Shown here: piece by piece, positions 1-7,869 of the stretch
How the letters are laid out: every line of letters begins with the position of its first letter
How positions within the stretch are numbered: position 1 is the first letter of the stretch
From: Gammaproteobacteria bacterium
Lineage (GTDB): Bacteria > Pseudomonadota > Gammaproteobacteria > Granulosicoccales > Granulosicoccaceae
Assembly: GCA_020444765.1 (NCBI GenBank)
Contig: JAGRHW010000033.1
Coordinates: forward strand, 1 to 16,345
Direction of reading: 5' to 3'
DNA: 16,345 nucleotides
The notes under the pieces: model-generated
What the model saw: only the letters and a program-made list of their open reading frames with translations
The model's database searches: none
What the model was told of the DNA's origin: nothing
Program-made: the position numbers and the translations under genes

Positions 1-1
1 T

Positions 2-694
2 GTCTCGCGCTACGGCAAAAAAGCTTTCGATGACTTTTTAACCCGCGCCATGCCGGCAAGCGATTTTTTGCTCGGCCAGTTGTCCGAGAACCTCGACACG
101 GGTGAAGTCGGCGGTAAAGCAAAACTGGCGCAGGACGCCAAACCACTGATCAAATCCATGCCCGATGGCGTCTACAAACAGTTAATGATCAAAAGACTCG
201 AAACCGTTGTCGGTACTTCGCTGAACGAGCCGATCACAACCAGCAGCCCTCAGCAGGCAGAACCCGCGAGTCGGGTAAACCCGCCGGCAAACGCTTCACG
301 CTCCGCTGTGTTGCGCAGAGCCGTGGCGCTGACGCTGCAAAAACCGGCTGTCGCCGCGCAGCTTGCTGACGAAAGCTGTCTGTTCAAGACCGACTCCATC
401 GGCGGTGAATTGCTGCTGGGCCTTGTCAAACTGTGTAAATCCAACCCGACGATCAGTACCGCGAGCCTGCTGGCGCACTTTCGTGACACGACGCACTTCA
501 ACGGGCTCAGCAAACTCGCTTATCAGGAACTGCTGCCCAGCCATCTCGAACTGTCGGACGAAGCAGCCGAGCAGGAACTCGGCGACATCATGCGCCGGCT
601 GTCCCGCCAGTCGCAAAAACGCGATGCCCTGCTGGTTCAACCATCGCAGCAGGTCGGCTTGCTGTCCTTGCGAAAATCCAGGGTACCTTCCTGA
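2..694 (+). CDS. dnaG: DNA primase DnaG, C-terminal part (5' end outside window)
   Basis: DnaG makes the RNA primers for chromosome replication at the fork, in partnership with the DnaB helicase. The reading frame is open from the left edge. Its first visible residues, including the stretch FDDFLTRAMPASDFLLGQL, match the DnaG region just after the TOPRIM catalytic core (E. coli has EQAMPLSAFLF there). This is followed by the conserved G-x-A-x-L...A-x-PLI segment. The last 130 or so residues form the helical DnaB-binding domain, beginning around RSAVLRRAVALTLQKP. The zinc finger and TOPRIM catalytic residues lie outside the window. The final 20 residues (QPSQQVGLLSLRKSRVPS) diverge from the family, but no frameshift is evident. 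rsmE starts 2 bases after the TGA, suggesting co-transcription. The usual downstream neighbour rpoD is absent. Confidence 0.88.
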   Translation, partial: VSRYGKKAFDDFLTRAMPASDFLLGQLSENLDTGEVGGKAKLAQDAKPLIKSMPDGVYKQLMIKRLETVVGTSLNEPITTSSPQQAEPASRVNPPANASRSAVLRRAVALTLQKPAVAAQLADESCLFKTDSIGGELLLGLVKLCKSNPTISTASLLAHFRDTTHFNGLSKLAYQELLPSHLELSDEAAEQELGDIMRRLSRQSQKRDALLVQPSQQVGLLSLRKSRVPS

Positions 695-696
695 CC

Positions 697-1431
697 GTGC
701 GCGAAATCCGTCTGTTTTCCGGGCAAACGCTCAGTCCCCGAACGGTTATAGAACTCGACCGCGACGCCGGCAAACATGCAAGCCAGGTACTGCGCTTGAA
801 AGCCGGCGCCGACCTCACCCTGTTTAACGGCGATGGCAAGGACTATTTCGGCAAAATCCTGGAAAGCGGAAAATCGACCCGCGTGGAAATTCTCGCGGAA
901 AAAGAAAATGCAAGCGAGTCACCTTACAAAATAAAACTCGTACAAGGCATCTCACGCAGCGCCAAAATGGACTTTACCCTGCAAAAATCCACCGAACTTG
1001 GCGTTACCGAAATACAAGCCGTCATTTGCAAACGATCCATTGTCAATTCAGAGCAAGCGCGACTGGAAAAAAAGCTTCGTCACTGGCAATCCGTCATCAT
1101 CAGCGCCTGCGAACAATCCGGCCGCAGTATCGTTCCGCCACTGGCGCCGGTGTGCGACCTTGATACGTTTCTGGGCAATGTAAAGCCAGACTCCACGACA
1201 CGGATCATGCTGGATCCGGCTGCCGGACATGCTCTTGCATCCATGACACCCGACCAGCCTGCCTGCGAACTGCTGATCGGCCCGGAAGGTGGTTTCGATC
1301 CGGACGAGGTGGACGCGGCCATACGCGCGGGTTTTGTCCCGCTAAGCTTTGGCCCGCGCGTTTTGCGCACGGAAACGGCAGGCCTGGCAGCAATCGCCGT
1401 TTTGCAGTCGCGTTTTGGTGATATGGGCTGA
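697..1431 (+). CDS. rsmE: 16S rRNA m3U1498 methyltransferase RsmE
   Basis: RsmE uses S-adenosylmethionine to methylate N3 of U1498 in 16S rRNA of the assembled 30S subunit. The 244-residue protein has the family length and layout. An N-terminal PUA-like RNA-binding domain spans roughly residues 1-70 (MREIRLF start, GKHASQVLRLKAG). A SPOUT methyltransferase domain follows, with KMDFTLQKSTELGV (about 90-103), EQSGR (139-143), LLIGPEGGF (192-200) and SFGPRVLRTETA (217-228), the trefoil-knot SAM-binding segments. The start is GTG at 697, two bases after the dnaG stop, and matches the conserved family N-terminus. Translation is probably coupled to dnaG. Nothing in the protein looks abnormal. Confidence 0.95.
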   Translation: MREIRLFSGQTLSPRTVIELDRDAGKHASQVLRLKAGADLTLFNGDGKDYFGKILESGKSTRVEILAEKENASESPYKIKLVQGISRSAKMDFTLQKSTELGVTEIQAVICKRSIVNSEQARLEKKLRHWQSVIISACEQSGRSIVPPLAPVCDLDTFLGNVKPDSTTRIMLDPAAGHALASMTPDQPACELLIGPEGGFDPDEVDAAIRAGFVPLSFGPRVLRTETAGLAAIAVLQSRFGDMG

Positions 1432-1454
1432 TCAATCAGAGGAGCGGATCGTCA

Positions 1455-1946
1455 ATGTTGTTTTCCAGACCAATGACACACCGTCCGGCGCTGATCGCGC
1501 TGGCGCTTTTTATATCGGTTACTCTCTACGCCTGCTCCAGTCTGCCGCTGACAAAGCCCGAAGCGCCGATCGTCAGCGTCGCCGATGTGCGCCCGCTCAA
1601 CCTGAGCTTTACCGAGCAAAGACTGGCCTTCACCCTGCGCGTCGAAAACCCCAACGCCTATGATTTGCCGCTCGAAGGCCTGGATTTTATCGCCTCCTTT
1701 GCCGGGCATGAGATCGCCACCGGCGAAAGTCATCAGGAAGTAACCATCCCGGCCAAAGGTGAGGCCATGCTCGAGGTCGAGGTCAAAGCCGGCGTCGACA
1801 AGCTGATCTCGCAATTTCAGTCGATGCTGAATGCGCAGGAAATCAATCTGGATTACGGCGTCAAGGGAAGAGTCAAACTCGCCAACTGGCCGAGCAGGAT
1901 TCCGTTTGATGTCAAAGGTGAGATCGCCCCGCCACAACAGCCATAA
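1455..1946 (+). CDS. LEA14-like (WHy domain) lipoprotein
   Basis: This is a 163-residue predicted outer-membrane or periplasmic lipoprotein. The N-terminus is basic then hydrophobic (ALIALALFISVT) and ends in a lipobox-like LYAC, with Cys27 as the likely lipidated residue. Residues from about 38 to 160 look like the LEA14/WHy fold: an extracellular-type beta-sandwich with the NPNAYDLPLEGLDF signature and alternating hydrophobic strands. Such proteins are found in many gammaproteobacteria and are thought to act in stress tolerance, but no specific role can be claimed. A Shine-Dalgarno-like AGAGGAG lies just before the ATG at 1455. A second in-frame ATG at 1473 would give a shorter, still acceptable signal peptide. 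It follows rsmE by 23 bases and is convergent with the mipZ-like gene, only 12 bases away. Confidence 0.8.
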   Translation: MLFSRPMTHRPALIALALFISVTLYACSSLPLTKPEAPIVSVADVRPLNLSFTEQRLAFTLRVENPNAYDLPLEGLDFIASFAGHEIATGESHQEVTIPAKGEAMLEVEVKAGVDKLISQFQSMLNAQEINLDYGVKGRVKLANWPSRIPFDVKGEIAPPQQP

Positions 1947-1958
1947 AACCCGGCATGC

Positions 1959-2789
1959 CTAGCCAAGATCAATGCCCGGCAGTTTGAGGCTTTGTACCAG
2001 CTGCTTGATTTCAAAGCGCGCGGCCACGTGCGACATATTGTTTTTTTCCTCGGCCTTCAGCTCTGAAATATCCATCAGCGTCAGCCCTTTGGGAAACAAT
2101 TCGCGGTAAACTACACGCTCCGACAAGCCTGGCACATAACGAAAGGCAATCTTTTTTTGCAGCTCTTCTATGGCCTGGTGAACGCGCTGCATATTGCGCG
2201 TGCTGAGTGTCGAAATGCGATTGCGCATCACTACCCAGTCCAGCGCTTTTTTACCGTATAGCGTGCGTTGCTTGCGGCTTTCCCAGACCGTTTCACTGTA
2301 ATGACTGAGTTTTTTGACCGAATAATCGCTGTCGTTGACCTGCCCGATCAGATCCAGGTCGACGAAACTGTCGTTCATCGGGGTAACCAGGGTATCGGCG
2401 ATACTGTGGGCAAGCCTTGCCATATTCGTGTCGTTGCCCGGGCAGTCGATCACGATAAAATCATTGCGCGCGGCAAGCGCTTTCAGCAAGTCTCCCAGAC
2501 GCTGCTTTTCGTCGGCATCGCGCTCGGCGCTGGTGTTCAGTTGAGATGCGGGAACCACGTGTGACTCGGGGATCAGCAAAGGCTCATCATGTTTGCTTTG
2601 ATACGCCTCGCGGTTTTCGATATAGCGGTGCAGCGAGCGCTGTCTTGCATCCAGATCAACCGTTGCAACCTTGGCCCCTGCCTTCAGCAGCGTCACCACG
2701 ACATGCATCGCGGTCGTTGACTTGCCGGTACCACCCTTTTCATTGCCGAACACAATCACATGCGCTACAGGGCTGGTTTGATCGCTCAC
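1959..2789 (-). CDS. mipZ: MipZ-like ParA/MinD-family division-site positioning ATPase
   Basis: The protein is a 276-residue deviant-Walker P-loop ATPase of the ParA/MinD superfamily. NEKGGTGKST (residues 16-25) is the Walker A motif with the signature lysine. DLDARQRSLHRYIENR (45-60) is the A' motif, and VIDCPG (113-118) is Walker B. From memory it tracks Caulobacter MipZ along its length: GNEKGG-GKST, DLD-RQR, TPMNDSFVD, WVV-RNR and YRELFP-GLTL-D are all shared. MipZ forms gradients from ParB at the poles and blocks FtsZ assembly. Whether this protein does the same is inference, because no parB or ftsZ is in view. The start is GTG at 2789, with a strong Shine-Dalgarno GAGGAA six to seven bases upstream. 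It is convergent with the lipoprotein gene ending at 1946, with no obvious terminator between them. Confidence 0.82.
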   Translation of the reverse strand: MSDQTSPVAHVIVFGNEKGGTGKSTTAMHVVVTLLKAGAKVATVDLDARQRSLHRYIENREAYQSKHDEPLLIPESHVVPASQLNTSAERDADEKQRLGDLLKALAARNDFIVIDCPGNDTNMARLAHSIADTLVTPMNDSFVDLDLIGQVNDSDYSVKKLSHYSETVWESRKQRTLYGKKALDWVVMRNRISTLSTRNMQRVHQAIEELQKKIAFRYVPGLSERVVYRELFPKGLTLMDISELKAEEKNNMSHVAARFEIKQLVQSLKLPGIDLG

Positions 2790-2826
2790 TGAATTTCCTC
2801 ACGGGCCGCGTGACTTGCTGAGCGGC

Positions 2827-2855
2827 AGTGTACCTGATCAGGCAAATTTCATGAA
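2827..2855 (-). promoter_or_regulatory. Possible promoter of the mipZ-like gene
   Basis: On the minus strand, a -10-like TACACT (plus positions 2827-2832) lies 17 bases from TTCATG (2850-2855), a poor -35 match. The spacer contains the palindrome CCTGATCAGG (2833-2842). The spacing and distance to the GTG at 2789 are reasonable, but the hexamers are weak and this is inference only. Confidence 0.25.
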
Positions 2856-2921
2856 GCGTCTTGGTGCTTGTTTGAAACGATCAGCGATCGGGCCGGTCGG
2901 CCAGTTGGGTTTTTGACGCAC

Positions 2922-2952
2922 AAAAGAAAATGCCCTGCCGGACAGGCAGGGC
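2922..2952 (-). terminator. Intrinsic terminator of the minus-strand lipoprotein gene
   Basis: A perfect 8-bp GC-rich stem, GCCCTGCC (2932-2939) and GGCAGGGC (2945-2952), has a 5-base loop. Read on the minus strand it is followed by a T-rich tail (ATTTTCTTTT, plus positions 2922-2931). It lies about 30 bases past the stop of the lipoprotein gene ending at 2983 and separates it from the mipZ-like gene. Confidence 0.8.
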
Positions 2953-2982
2953 CAATGAAGGAAATACCACTAAAAGGTCTAG

Positions 2983-3534
2983 CTATTGCACAACAACAGC
3001 GGCGCAATAATAGTCATAGGTTTGATCAGGATAACCGTTATAACGCCACATATAGGGTCCGATAATCTGGCGGAAAAAGAAGCCGCGACTCTCGGTTTGC
3101 GGATCGAAGTCATCGACCCGGATCTGGATAAAGGCATCGTACTCGCGGTCCAGCACGGAGGCCGCGAATTGATCACCCGGTAATTCGATAACATCGGTCG
3201 CATTGTCGGGCGGCAGCACCTCACGCTCGATCAGTACGTAGGGGTCTGGCGCTTCCACCTGCAGACAGGACTTCATATCGTTCCACTGTTGCAGAATGTA
3301 ATCGGGTGAGGCTATCAGCTCGTAATTCGGATCGGCGTAGTTGATACGCAGATTCGTGCCGTCGGGTATGATGACGTTGGCCGACTCGTCCTCGAGCACA
3401 CCGCTGGGCGTGCTTTGTTCGTTGCCAGCTTCAAGATTGTTATTGAACCCGTCGCCGCCGGAATCACAGGCCGCCAGGAAAAAAGCGCTTGCGCAAAAAA
3501 TACCAGCCAATAAAGCGTTCTGACTCTTTATCAC
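2983..3534 (-). CDS. Hypothetical lipoprotein
   Basis: I do not recognise this 183-residue protein. It has a clear lipoprotein signal: a hydrophobic stretch (LLAGIFCASAFFL) ending in the lipobox LAAC, with Cys23 as the modified residue. A low-complexity acidic, Gly- and Asn-rich linker covers about residues 24-55, typical of lipoproteins tethered to a membrane. The rest (56-183) looks like one small folded domain with many aromatic residues and two cysteines, Cys90 and Cys177, that could form a disulfide in the periplasm. The start is GTG at 3534, with GGAG nine bases upstream. The next start would lose the signal peptide. It is probably a single-gene transcript, with its own terminator at 2922-2952. 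Confidence 0.72.
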   Translation of the reverse strand: MIKSQNALLAGIFCASAFFLAACDSGGDGFNNNLEAGNEQSTPSGVLEDESANVIIPDGTNLRINYADPNYELIASPDYILQQWNDMKSCLQVEAPDPYVLIEREVLPPDNATDVIELPGDQFAASVLDREYDAFIQIRVDDFDPQTESRGFFFRQIIGPYMWRYNGYPDQTYDYYCAAVVVQ

Positions 3535-3574
3535 CGTGTCTTACTCCGCTATGAAAACACCAGTCAACCTTGAG

Positions 3575-3594
3575 GCAAGCGTGCCATCGCTTGC
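3575..3594. other. Hairpin between tcdA and the lipoprotein gene
   Basis: A perfect 7-bp stem, GCAAGCG (3575-3581) and CGCTTGC (3588-3594), encloses a 6-base loop in the 126-base gap between two minus-strand genes. There is no T-tract on the minus strand, so a classic intrinsic terminator for tcdA is doubtful. It could be a Rho-assisted terminator, a processing site or a chance structure. Confidence 0.35.
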
Positions 3595-3660
3595 GACTCT
3601 CCATGTTCTTTGGTTAGCAATTTCAACGCCAGATTGAATTGACCTTGAAGCCGGTGATAA

Positions 3661-4452
3661 TTACGACTGTTGGCGACGCCATTTGCGGACCGAACGGTTG
3701 ATCACGCAAGAGGCTGCAATCATGCCAAACGTCGCGGTGACGAAGACCGCCGAGCCATAGCCACGGTCGCAATCCAGACTGACACCCTTGACGCCTGGCT
3801 TGCGGTGCCCGATCGCGCCATCGGCCTGCGGATACAGGGGTTGCTCGGTGGAAAAAACACAATCCACGCCAAAACGACGACGGGGATTTTTTGTCCAGCC
3901 GTATTCGGAGCGCAACCGCGAACGGACCTTGGCGGCCAGCGGATCGTTCCAGGTCTTGCTCAGATCGGCGACCTGTACAGCCGTCGGGTCGACCGCGCCG
4001 CCGGCGCCGCCGGTCGTCACCACAGGGATCGCGTTGCGCTTGCAGTAATAGATCAGATCCGCCTTGAAGCGGACATTGTCGATGGCATCGATCACGTAAT
4101 CGAAGCCGCCGTCCAGGTGCGCGGCCAGGTTGTTGGTGACCAGCAAATCATCGACCGGCCGGCAATCGCAGGCCGGATTGATGTCGCGGATTCGCTGCGC
4201 CATCACCTCGACCTTGGGTTGGCCGAGCGTGCTGCCCAGGGCGTGGATCTGGCGATTGATATTGGTTTCGGCGATGTCGTCGTTGTCGATCAACACCAGG
4301 CTGCCGATGCCGCAACGGGCCAGGGATTCAGCCGCCCAGGAGCCGACCCCGCCGATGCCGACCACACAGACACGCAGGCGCCGGAAGCGTTCGGTCATAT
4401 CCTGGCCGTAAACGCGGGTCAGCGCGGAAAAGCGGTTATCGATGTCGTTCAT
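3661..4452 (-). CDS. tcdA: tRNA threonylcarbamoyladenosine dehydratase TcdA
   Basis: TcdA is an E1/ThiF-like enzyme that uses ATP to cyclise t6A37 of ANN-decoding tRNAs to ct6A. The 263-residue protein has the family length (E. coli about 268). Visible features are the nucleotide-binding GIGGVGS (32-38), the DNDDI acidic segment (56-60), NINRQ (64-68), and DAIDNVRFKADLI (122-134). There is a long PVVTTGGAGGAVDPT segment (143-156) and a hydrophobic C-terminus (about 232-251), as in other TcdA proteins that associate with membranes. The start was set to ATG at 4452 (MNDIDNRFSALTRVYG), where family similarity begins. The frame stays open upstream, but that extension runs into the preceding gene. 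It lies 11 bases after the histidine phosphatase gene, on the same strand. Confidence 0.93.
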   Translation of the reverse strand: MNDIDNRFSALTRVYGQDMTERFRRLRVCVVGIGGVGSWAAESLARCGIGSLVLIDNDDIAETNINRQIHALGSTLGQPKVEVMAQRIRDINPACDCRPVDDLLVTNNLAAHLDGGFDYVIDAIDNVRFKADLIYYCKRNAIPVVTTGGAGGAVDPTAVQVADLSKTWNDPLAAKVRSRLRSEYGWTKNPRRRFGVDCVFSTEQPLYPQADGAIGHRKPGVKGVSLDCDRGYGSAVFVTATFGMIAASCVINRSVRKWRRQQS

Positions 4453-4463
4453 TTGAACAGGCC

Positions 4464-5081
4464 CTAGATGCCTTCGAGCAAGCTTGGATTGCTCAGATGG
4501 GTCACATCGTTGAGCGAAACAGCCGTGTAATCGCCCGCCGCATTTCGCTGCAGAATATTCACGCAACAATTCTGCTGTTTGAGTCCGGCGCGGAACTTCA
4601 GATCGCGGGCCAGTATATGGGCGATCAGACTTTTGGCAACGCCGCCGTGCGTGCTGATCAGCAGGGTTTCCGAATCGTGCCGTTCAAGCATGGCCTGCCA
4701 GAAGCGCCCTGCCCGGGCGTGAAACGCCTGCAGGCTTTCCCCGCCCTCGGGCTCGAAGCTTTCCCAATGCGGATGAGCTTTGACCGCCTCCATCAGCGTA
4801 TGCACGGTCCCGCCCTGGAACTCGCCATAATGCCGCTCGCGCAAATCGGGGGAATATTCTACCGGCAGATTACCGCCGGCGCGGATGATCGCTGCAGTCG
4901 TCGCCACGCTTCGCTGCAGATCGCTGGAATAGATCTTGTCGATGTTTTCCTCGCTGAGCACGTGTCCCAGCTCTTCGGCCTGCCGCTCGCCCTGGTTGTT
5001 CAACCGGGTGTCTAGCTGGCCCTGGATTCGCCGCTGCAGATTGAAGTCGGTAACACCGTGCCGCACGATGATCAGTTTCAT
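4464..5081 (-). CDS. Histidine phosphatase family protein (phosphoglycerate mutase-like)
   Basis: This is a 205-residue member of the branch-1 histidine phosphatase superfamily. The catalytic set is complete. VRHG supplies Arg7 and the phosphoacceptor His8. YSSDLQRS supplies Arg57, LRERHYGEFQG supplies the acid Glu82, and ISTHGG supplies His145. The sequence resembles CobC/GpmB-type phosphatases and fructose-2,6-bisphosphatase-like proteins, but the substrate (alpha-ribazole phosphate, a sugar phosphate or another small phosphate ester) cannot be read from it. The ATG at 5081 has AGGAA nine bases upstream. It is the first gene of a minus-strand pair with tcdA, and its 5' end faces trmB across a 65-base divergent gap. 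Confidence 0.88.
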   Translation of the reverse strand: MKLIIVRHGVTDFNLQRRIQGQLDTRLNNQGERQAEELGHVLSEENIDKIYSSDLQRSVATTAAIIRAGGNLPVEYSPDLRERHYGEFQGGTVHTLMEAVKAHPHWESFEPEGGESLQAFHARAGRFWQAMLERHDSETLLISTHGGVAKSLIAHILARDLKFRAGLKQQNCCVNILQRNAAGDYTAVSLNDVTHLSNPSLLEGI

Positions 5082-5146
5082 TAATTAAAGTTCCTGCGTC
5101 TACTGATGTACTATTGCAGCCGGAATTCTAGCAAGTCTGATCCTCT

Positions 5147-5839
5147 ATGAGCGAACAACCTAAACTCACCAGCCGCGCAGTACGCAGTTTCGTTATCCGC
5201 AGCGGACGCACGACCCAGGGGCAATTGCGCGCCATCGAATCCTGCTGGCCGGCCTTCGGCCTGGATTACCGCGCCGAGCCGTTTGACTGGACAGCCGCGT
5301 TTGGCCGAAGCGCGCCACTGTGGCTGGAAATCGGCTTTGGCAACGGGGTGCAGACCGCGCACCTTGCCGGGCTCTACCCGGAGATCAATATCCTCGGCCT
5401 GGAAGTGCATATGCCGGGCGTCGGTCATTTGATGGCGCTGGCCCAGAAAAACGAGCTGAACAACCTTCGCATCATGCGCCACGATGCCGTTGAAGTTCTG
5501 CAAAACTGCGTGACCGACAACAGCGTCGAGCGCCTGTTGTTGATGTTCCCCGATCCGTGGCCGAAAAAAAAGCATCACAAGCGGCGCATCGTCCAGGCCG
5601 ATTTCGTCAAACTGGTGGCCGACAAGCTCAAACCGGGCGGCGTGTTTCACCTGGCCACCGACTGGCTGCCTTACGCCGAATGGATGCTCGAGGTCATCAG
5701 CGACAATCCGGCTCTGCAAAATCTGTCGGCGAACGGTGACTTTGTCGAAGCGCCCGATTACCGCCTGCTGACCAAATTCGAACAGCGCGGCCTGAAGAAA
5801 GGTCACGAGGTACGCGATCTGCTTTTTCGCAAAAATTGA
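5147..5839 (+). CDS. trmB: tRNA (guanine-N7)-methyltransferase TrmB
   Basis: TrmB makes m7G46 in the tRNA variable loop using S-adenosylmethionine. The 230-residue protein shows the Rossmann SAM-binding motif EIGFGNG (61-67), then GLEVH (84-88). The family-specific FPDPWPKKKHHKRR block (134-147), with the substrate-binding aspartate and basic residues, follows, and then HLATDW (168-173). The N-terminal RSFVIRSGR-T-Q segment is also typical. The ATG at 5147 has only a weak Shine-Dalgarno site. No other in-frame start fits better. It is divergent from the histidine phosphatase gene, so the 65-base gap must hold both promoters. I could not pick either with confidence. Confidence 0.95.
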   Translation: MSEQPKLTSRAVRSFVIRSGRTTQGQLRAIESCWPAFGLDYRAEPFDWTAAFGRSAPLWLEIGFGNGVQTAHLAGLYPEINILGLEVHMPGVGHLMALAQKNELNNLRIMRHDAVEVLQNCVTDNSVERLLLMFPDPWPKKKHHKRRIVQADFVKLVADKLKPGGVFHLATDWLPYAEWMLEVISDNPALQNLSANGDFVEAPDYRLLTKFEQRGLKKGHEVRDLLFRKN

Positions 5840-6012
5840 AAAAACGGCGGGGGTTTTCTAAACTTGGAGGATTTTTCTGAAAATTCCACCGGAACGGCTA
5901 CGCTCAGCCTGTTACTTTGCGGATTTTCCACGCGTCGATAGCGTTTAATTCAACACCAACGTTTTCTGCCGTCGGCCTGAATCCGGCCATACTAGTGGGT
6001 GAGCATGAACAC

Positions 6013-7869
6013 ATGACCGAATCCATCGCTCTGACAACCGAAATGATCCTGGTGCTCGCGATCCTGGGGTTTACCATTTATCTCTTTGTCTCGGAGCGGG
6101 TTCGCGTCGACGTGGCGGCCATTCTGGTGATGGTGCTGCTCGGCCTGACGACGATGATTCCGACGATCGAGCCGCTGGTCAGCAACCGCGAACTGTTTAC
6201 CGGCTTTTCCAGTAACGCCGTGTTGTCGATCATCGCGGTCATGATCATCGGCGCCGGCCTCGACAAAACCGGCATCATGTCGCGGGTCGCCTCGGTGATT
6301 CTGAAAAAAGGCGGCAGCACCGAAAAACGTATTATTCCGCTGGTTTCCGGCACGGTCGGCTTTATCTCCAGCTTTATGCAGAATGTCGGCGCGGCCGCGC
6401 TGTTTTTGCCGGTGGTCAGCCGGATCTCCCGACGCACCGGTCTGCCGATGTCGCGTCTGCTGATGCCGATGGGCTTTTGCGCAATCCTCGGCGGCACCGC
6501 CACCATGATCGGTTCAAGCCCGCTGATCCTGCTCAACGATCTGCTCAATACCTCCAACAAGTCGCTGCCCGCCGATCAACAGATGCAGCCGTTTCATTTG
6601 TTTTCGGTCACGCCGATCGGCATCGCGCTGATCGCAACCGGCATCGCCTATTTTATCTTCGCCGGCCGTTTCGTGCTGCCGGCGGCGCGCGAAGATGGCG
6701 AGAAAACCTCGCGTGCCTCGGACTATTTCAAGCGTGTCTATCAGATCAGCGGTGAGCTGGTCGAGGCCCGCGTGCAGACCGCCAGCCCGATGCTCGGCAT
6801 GACGATTCAACAGGTCGCCGACAACTACCCGGACCTGCCCTTCGTGGTCGCGCTGTACGACGGCGAAGTCGTCAAGGTGCCGCCGGGGCTGGACGAGATG
6901 ATCTGGGCCGGCACCGTGGTCGGTCTGATGGGCGACCGCGAGCAGATCGAGATGTTCTGCGAGGCCTTCCACTGGGAGGTCAAGGGTGAGCCGGACCGGT
7001 TCGCCGATGTGCTGAATGCGCAGTACAGCGGCATCGCCGAGATCGTTATTCCGCCGACCTCATCGCTGATCGGCAAGAAAGTCAGCGACATCAAACCCCG
7101 GCGGAATTTCGGCGCCAATATTCTGCAAATCTACCGGGCCGACCTGGTGATCGAGAAAAATTTCGGCGACGCCACCCTCAAGGCCGGTGATACGCTTGTC
7201 GTGCATGCGGCCTGGAAAGACATCAACAAGATGTCGAAAAACAGCGATTTTGCGGTGGTGACGGATCACAAATACGAGGAATTGCGACCGGAGAAAGTCC
7301 GCTACGCGCTGATTTTTTTCTCCATCGCGCTGGTGCTGATTCTGTTTTCCAATCTGCTGCTGTCGGTCGCCCTGCTGGTCGGCGCGATCGGCATGATAAT
7401 CAGCGGCGTCCTGAGTATCGACGAGGCCTATGAATCGGTCAGCTGGCAGACCGTGTTTTTGCTCGCCAGCCTGATTCCGCTGGGCCTGGCGGTGGAATCG
7501 TCCGGCACGGCGGCCTGGATTGCCCAGAAAACCCTGCTGCTGCTCGGTGACGTACCGATCTGGATTCTGCAGGCGGTCATCGCGGTACTGGCGACATTTT
7601 TCACGCTGGTGATGTCGAATGTCGGCGCGACGGTGCTGCTGGTACCGCTGGCGGTCAATATCGCGCTTGGCGCCGGCGCCGATCCGGCGCTGTTTGCCCT
7701 GACGGTGGCGATCTCGACATCCAACTCGTTTCTGATCCCCACCCATCAGGTAAACGCGCTGATCATGGGTCCGGGCGGCTATCAGGTCGCCGATTTCATG
7801 AAGGCCGGCGGAATCATGACGATTCTATTCCTGGTCGTCAGTTTGATCATGTTGAATATTGTATTTTAG
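6013..7869 (+). CDS. SLC13/DASS-type permease with two TrkA-C (RCK_C) domains
   Basis: This 618-residue inner-membrane protein is built as two membrane blocks around a cytoplasmic insert. Residues about 8-225 hold the first group of helices, with FMQNVGAAALFLP. Residues about 240-410 hold two TrkA-C-like domains; the second has PPTSSLIGKKVSDI and LKAGDTLVVHA. Residues about 428-618 hold the second group of helices, with MSNVGATVLLVP and TSNSFLIPTHQVN. The paired N-V-G-A loops match the inverted-repeat transport motifs of sodium-coupled dicarboxylate/sulfate carriers. The TrkA-C domains usually sense ligands. The substrate (sulfate, a dicarboxylate or another anion) is not determined. The start was set to ATG at 6013, with GGGTGAG nine bases upstream, because the open frame extending back to a TTG at 5917 lacks membrane-protein character. 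Confidence 0.85.
   Translation: MTESIALTTEMILVLAILGFTIYLFVSERVRVDVAAILVMVLLGLTTMIPTIEPLVSNRELFTGFSSNAVLSIIAVMIIGAGLDKTGIMSRVASVILKKGGSTEKRIIPLVSGTVGFISSFMQNVGAAALFLPVVSRISRRTGLPMSRLLMPMGFCAILGGTATMIGSSPLILLNDLLNTSNKSLPADQQMQPFHLFSVTPIGIALIATGIAYFIFAGRFVLPAAREDGEKTSRASDYFKRVYQISGELVEARVQTASPMLGMTIQQVADNYPDLPFVVALYDGEVVKVPPGLDEMIWAGTVVGLMGDREQIEMFCEAFHWEVKGEPDRFADVLNAQYSGIAEIVIPPTSSLIGKKVSDIKPRRNFGANILQIYRADLVIEKNFGDATLKAGDTLVVHAAWKDINKMSKNSDFAVVTDHKYEELRPEKVRYALIFFSIALVLILFSNLLLSVALLVGAIGMIISGVLSIDEAYESVSWQTVFLLASLIPLGLAVESSGTAAWIAQKTLLLLGDVPIWILQAVIAVLATFFTLVMSNVGATVLLVPLAVNIALGAGADPALFALTVAISTSNSFLIPTHQVNALIMGPGGYQVADFMKAGGIMTILFLVVSLIMLNIVF

Noticed and set aside
3670..4467. 265-codon plus-strand open frame opposite tcdA
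   Set aside because: It is antisense to a gene with clear family motifs, and its translation is low in hydrophobic-core pattern and rich in Arg, Ala and Asp, as expected of a GC-driven shadow frame.
4453..4569. N-terminal extension of TcdA
   Set aside because: It overlaps the end of the phosphatase gene and has no family similarity. The family start is at 4452.
5869..5887. Imperfect AT-rich inverted repeat GGATTTTTCTGAAAATTCC before the permease gene
   Set aside because: It has one mismatch and a weak A/T stem. Such structures are common by chance, and nothing ties it to a promoter.
5917..6012. N-terminal extension of the permease from TTG at 5917
   Set aside because: The added 32 residues are not membrane-like, and a good ribosome site sits before the ATG at 6013.
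7060..7746. 228-codon minus-strand open frame opposite the permease
   Set aside because: The translation is Gln-, Arg- and Asp-rich, which is the typical complement of membrane-helix codons.
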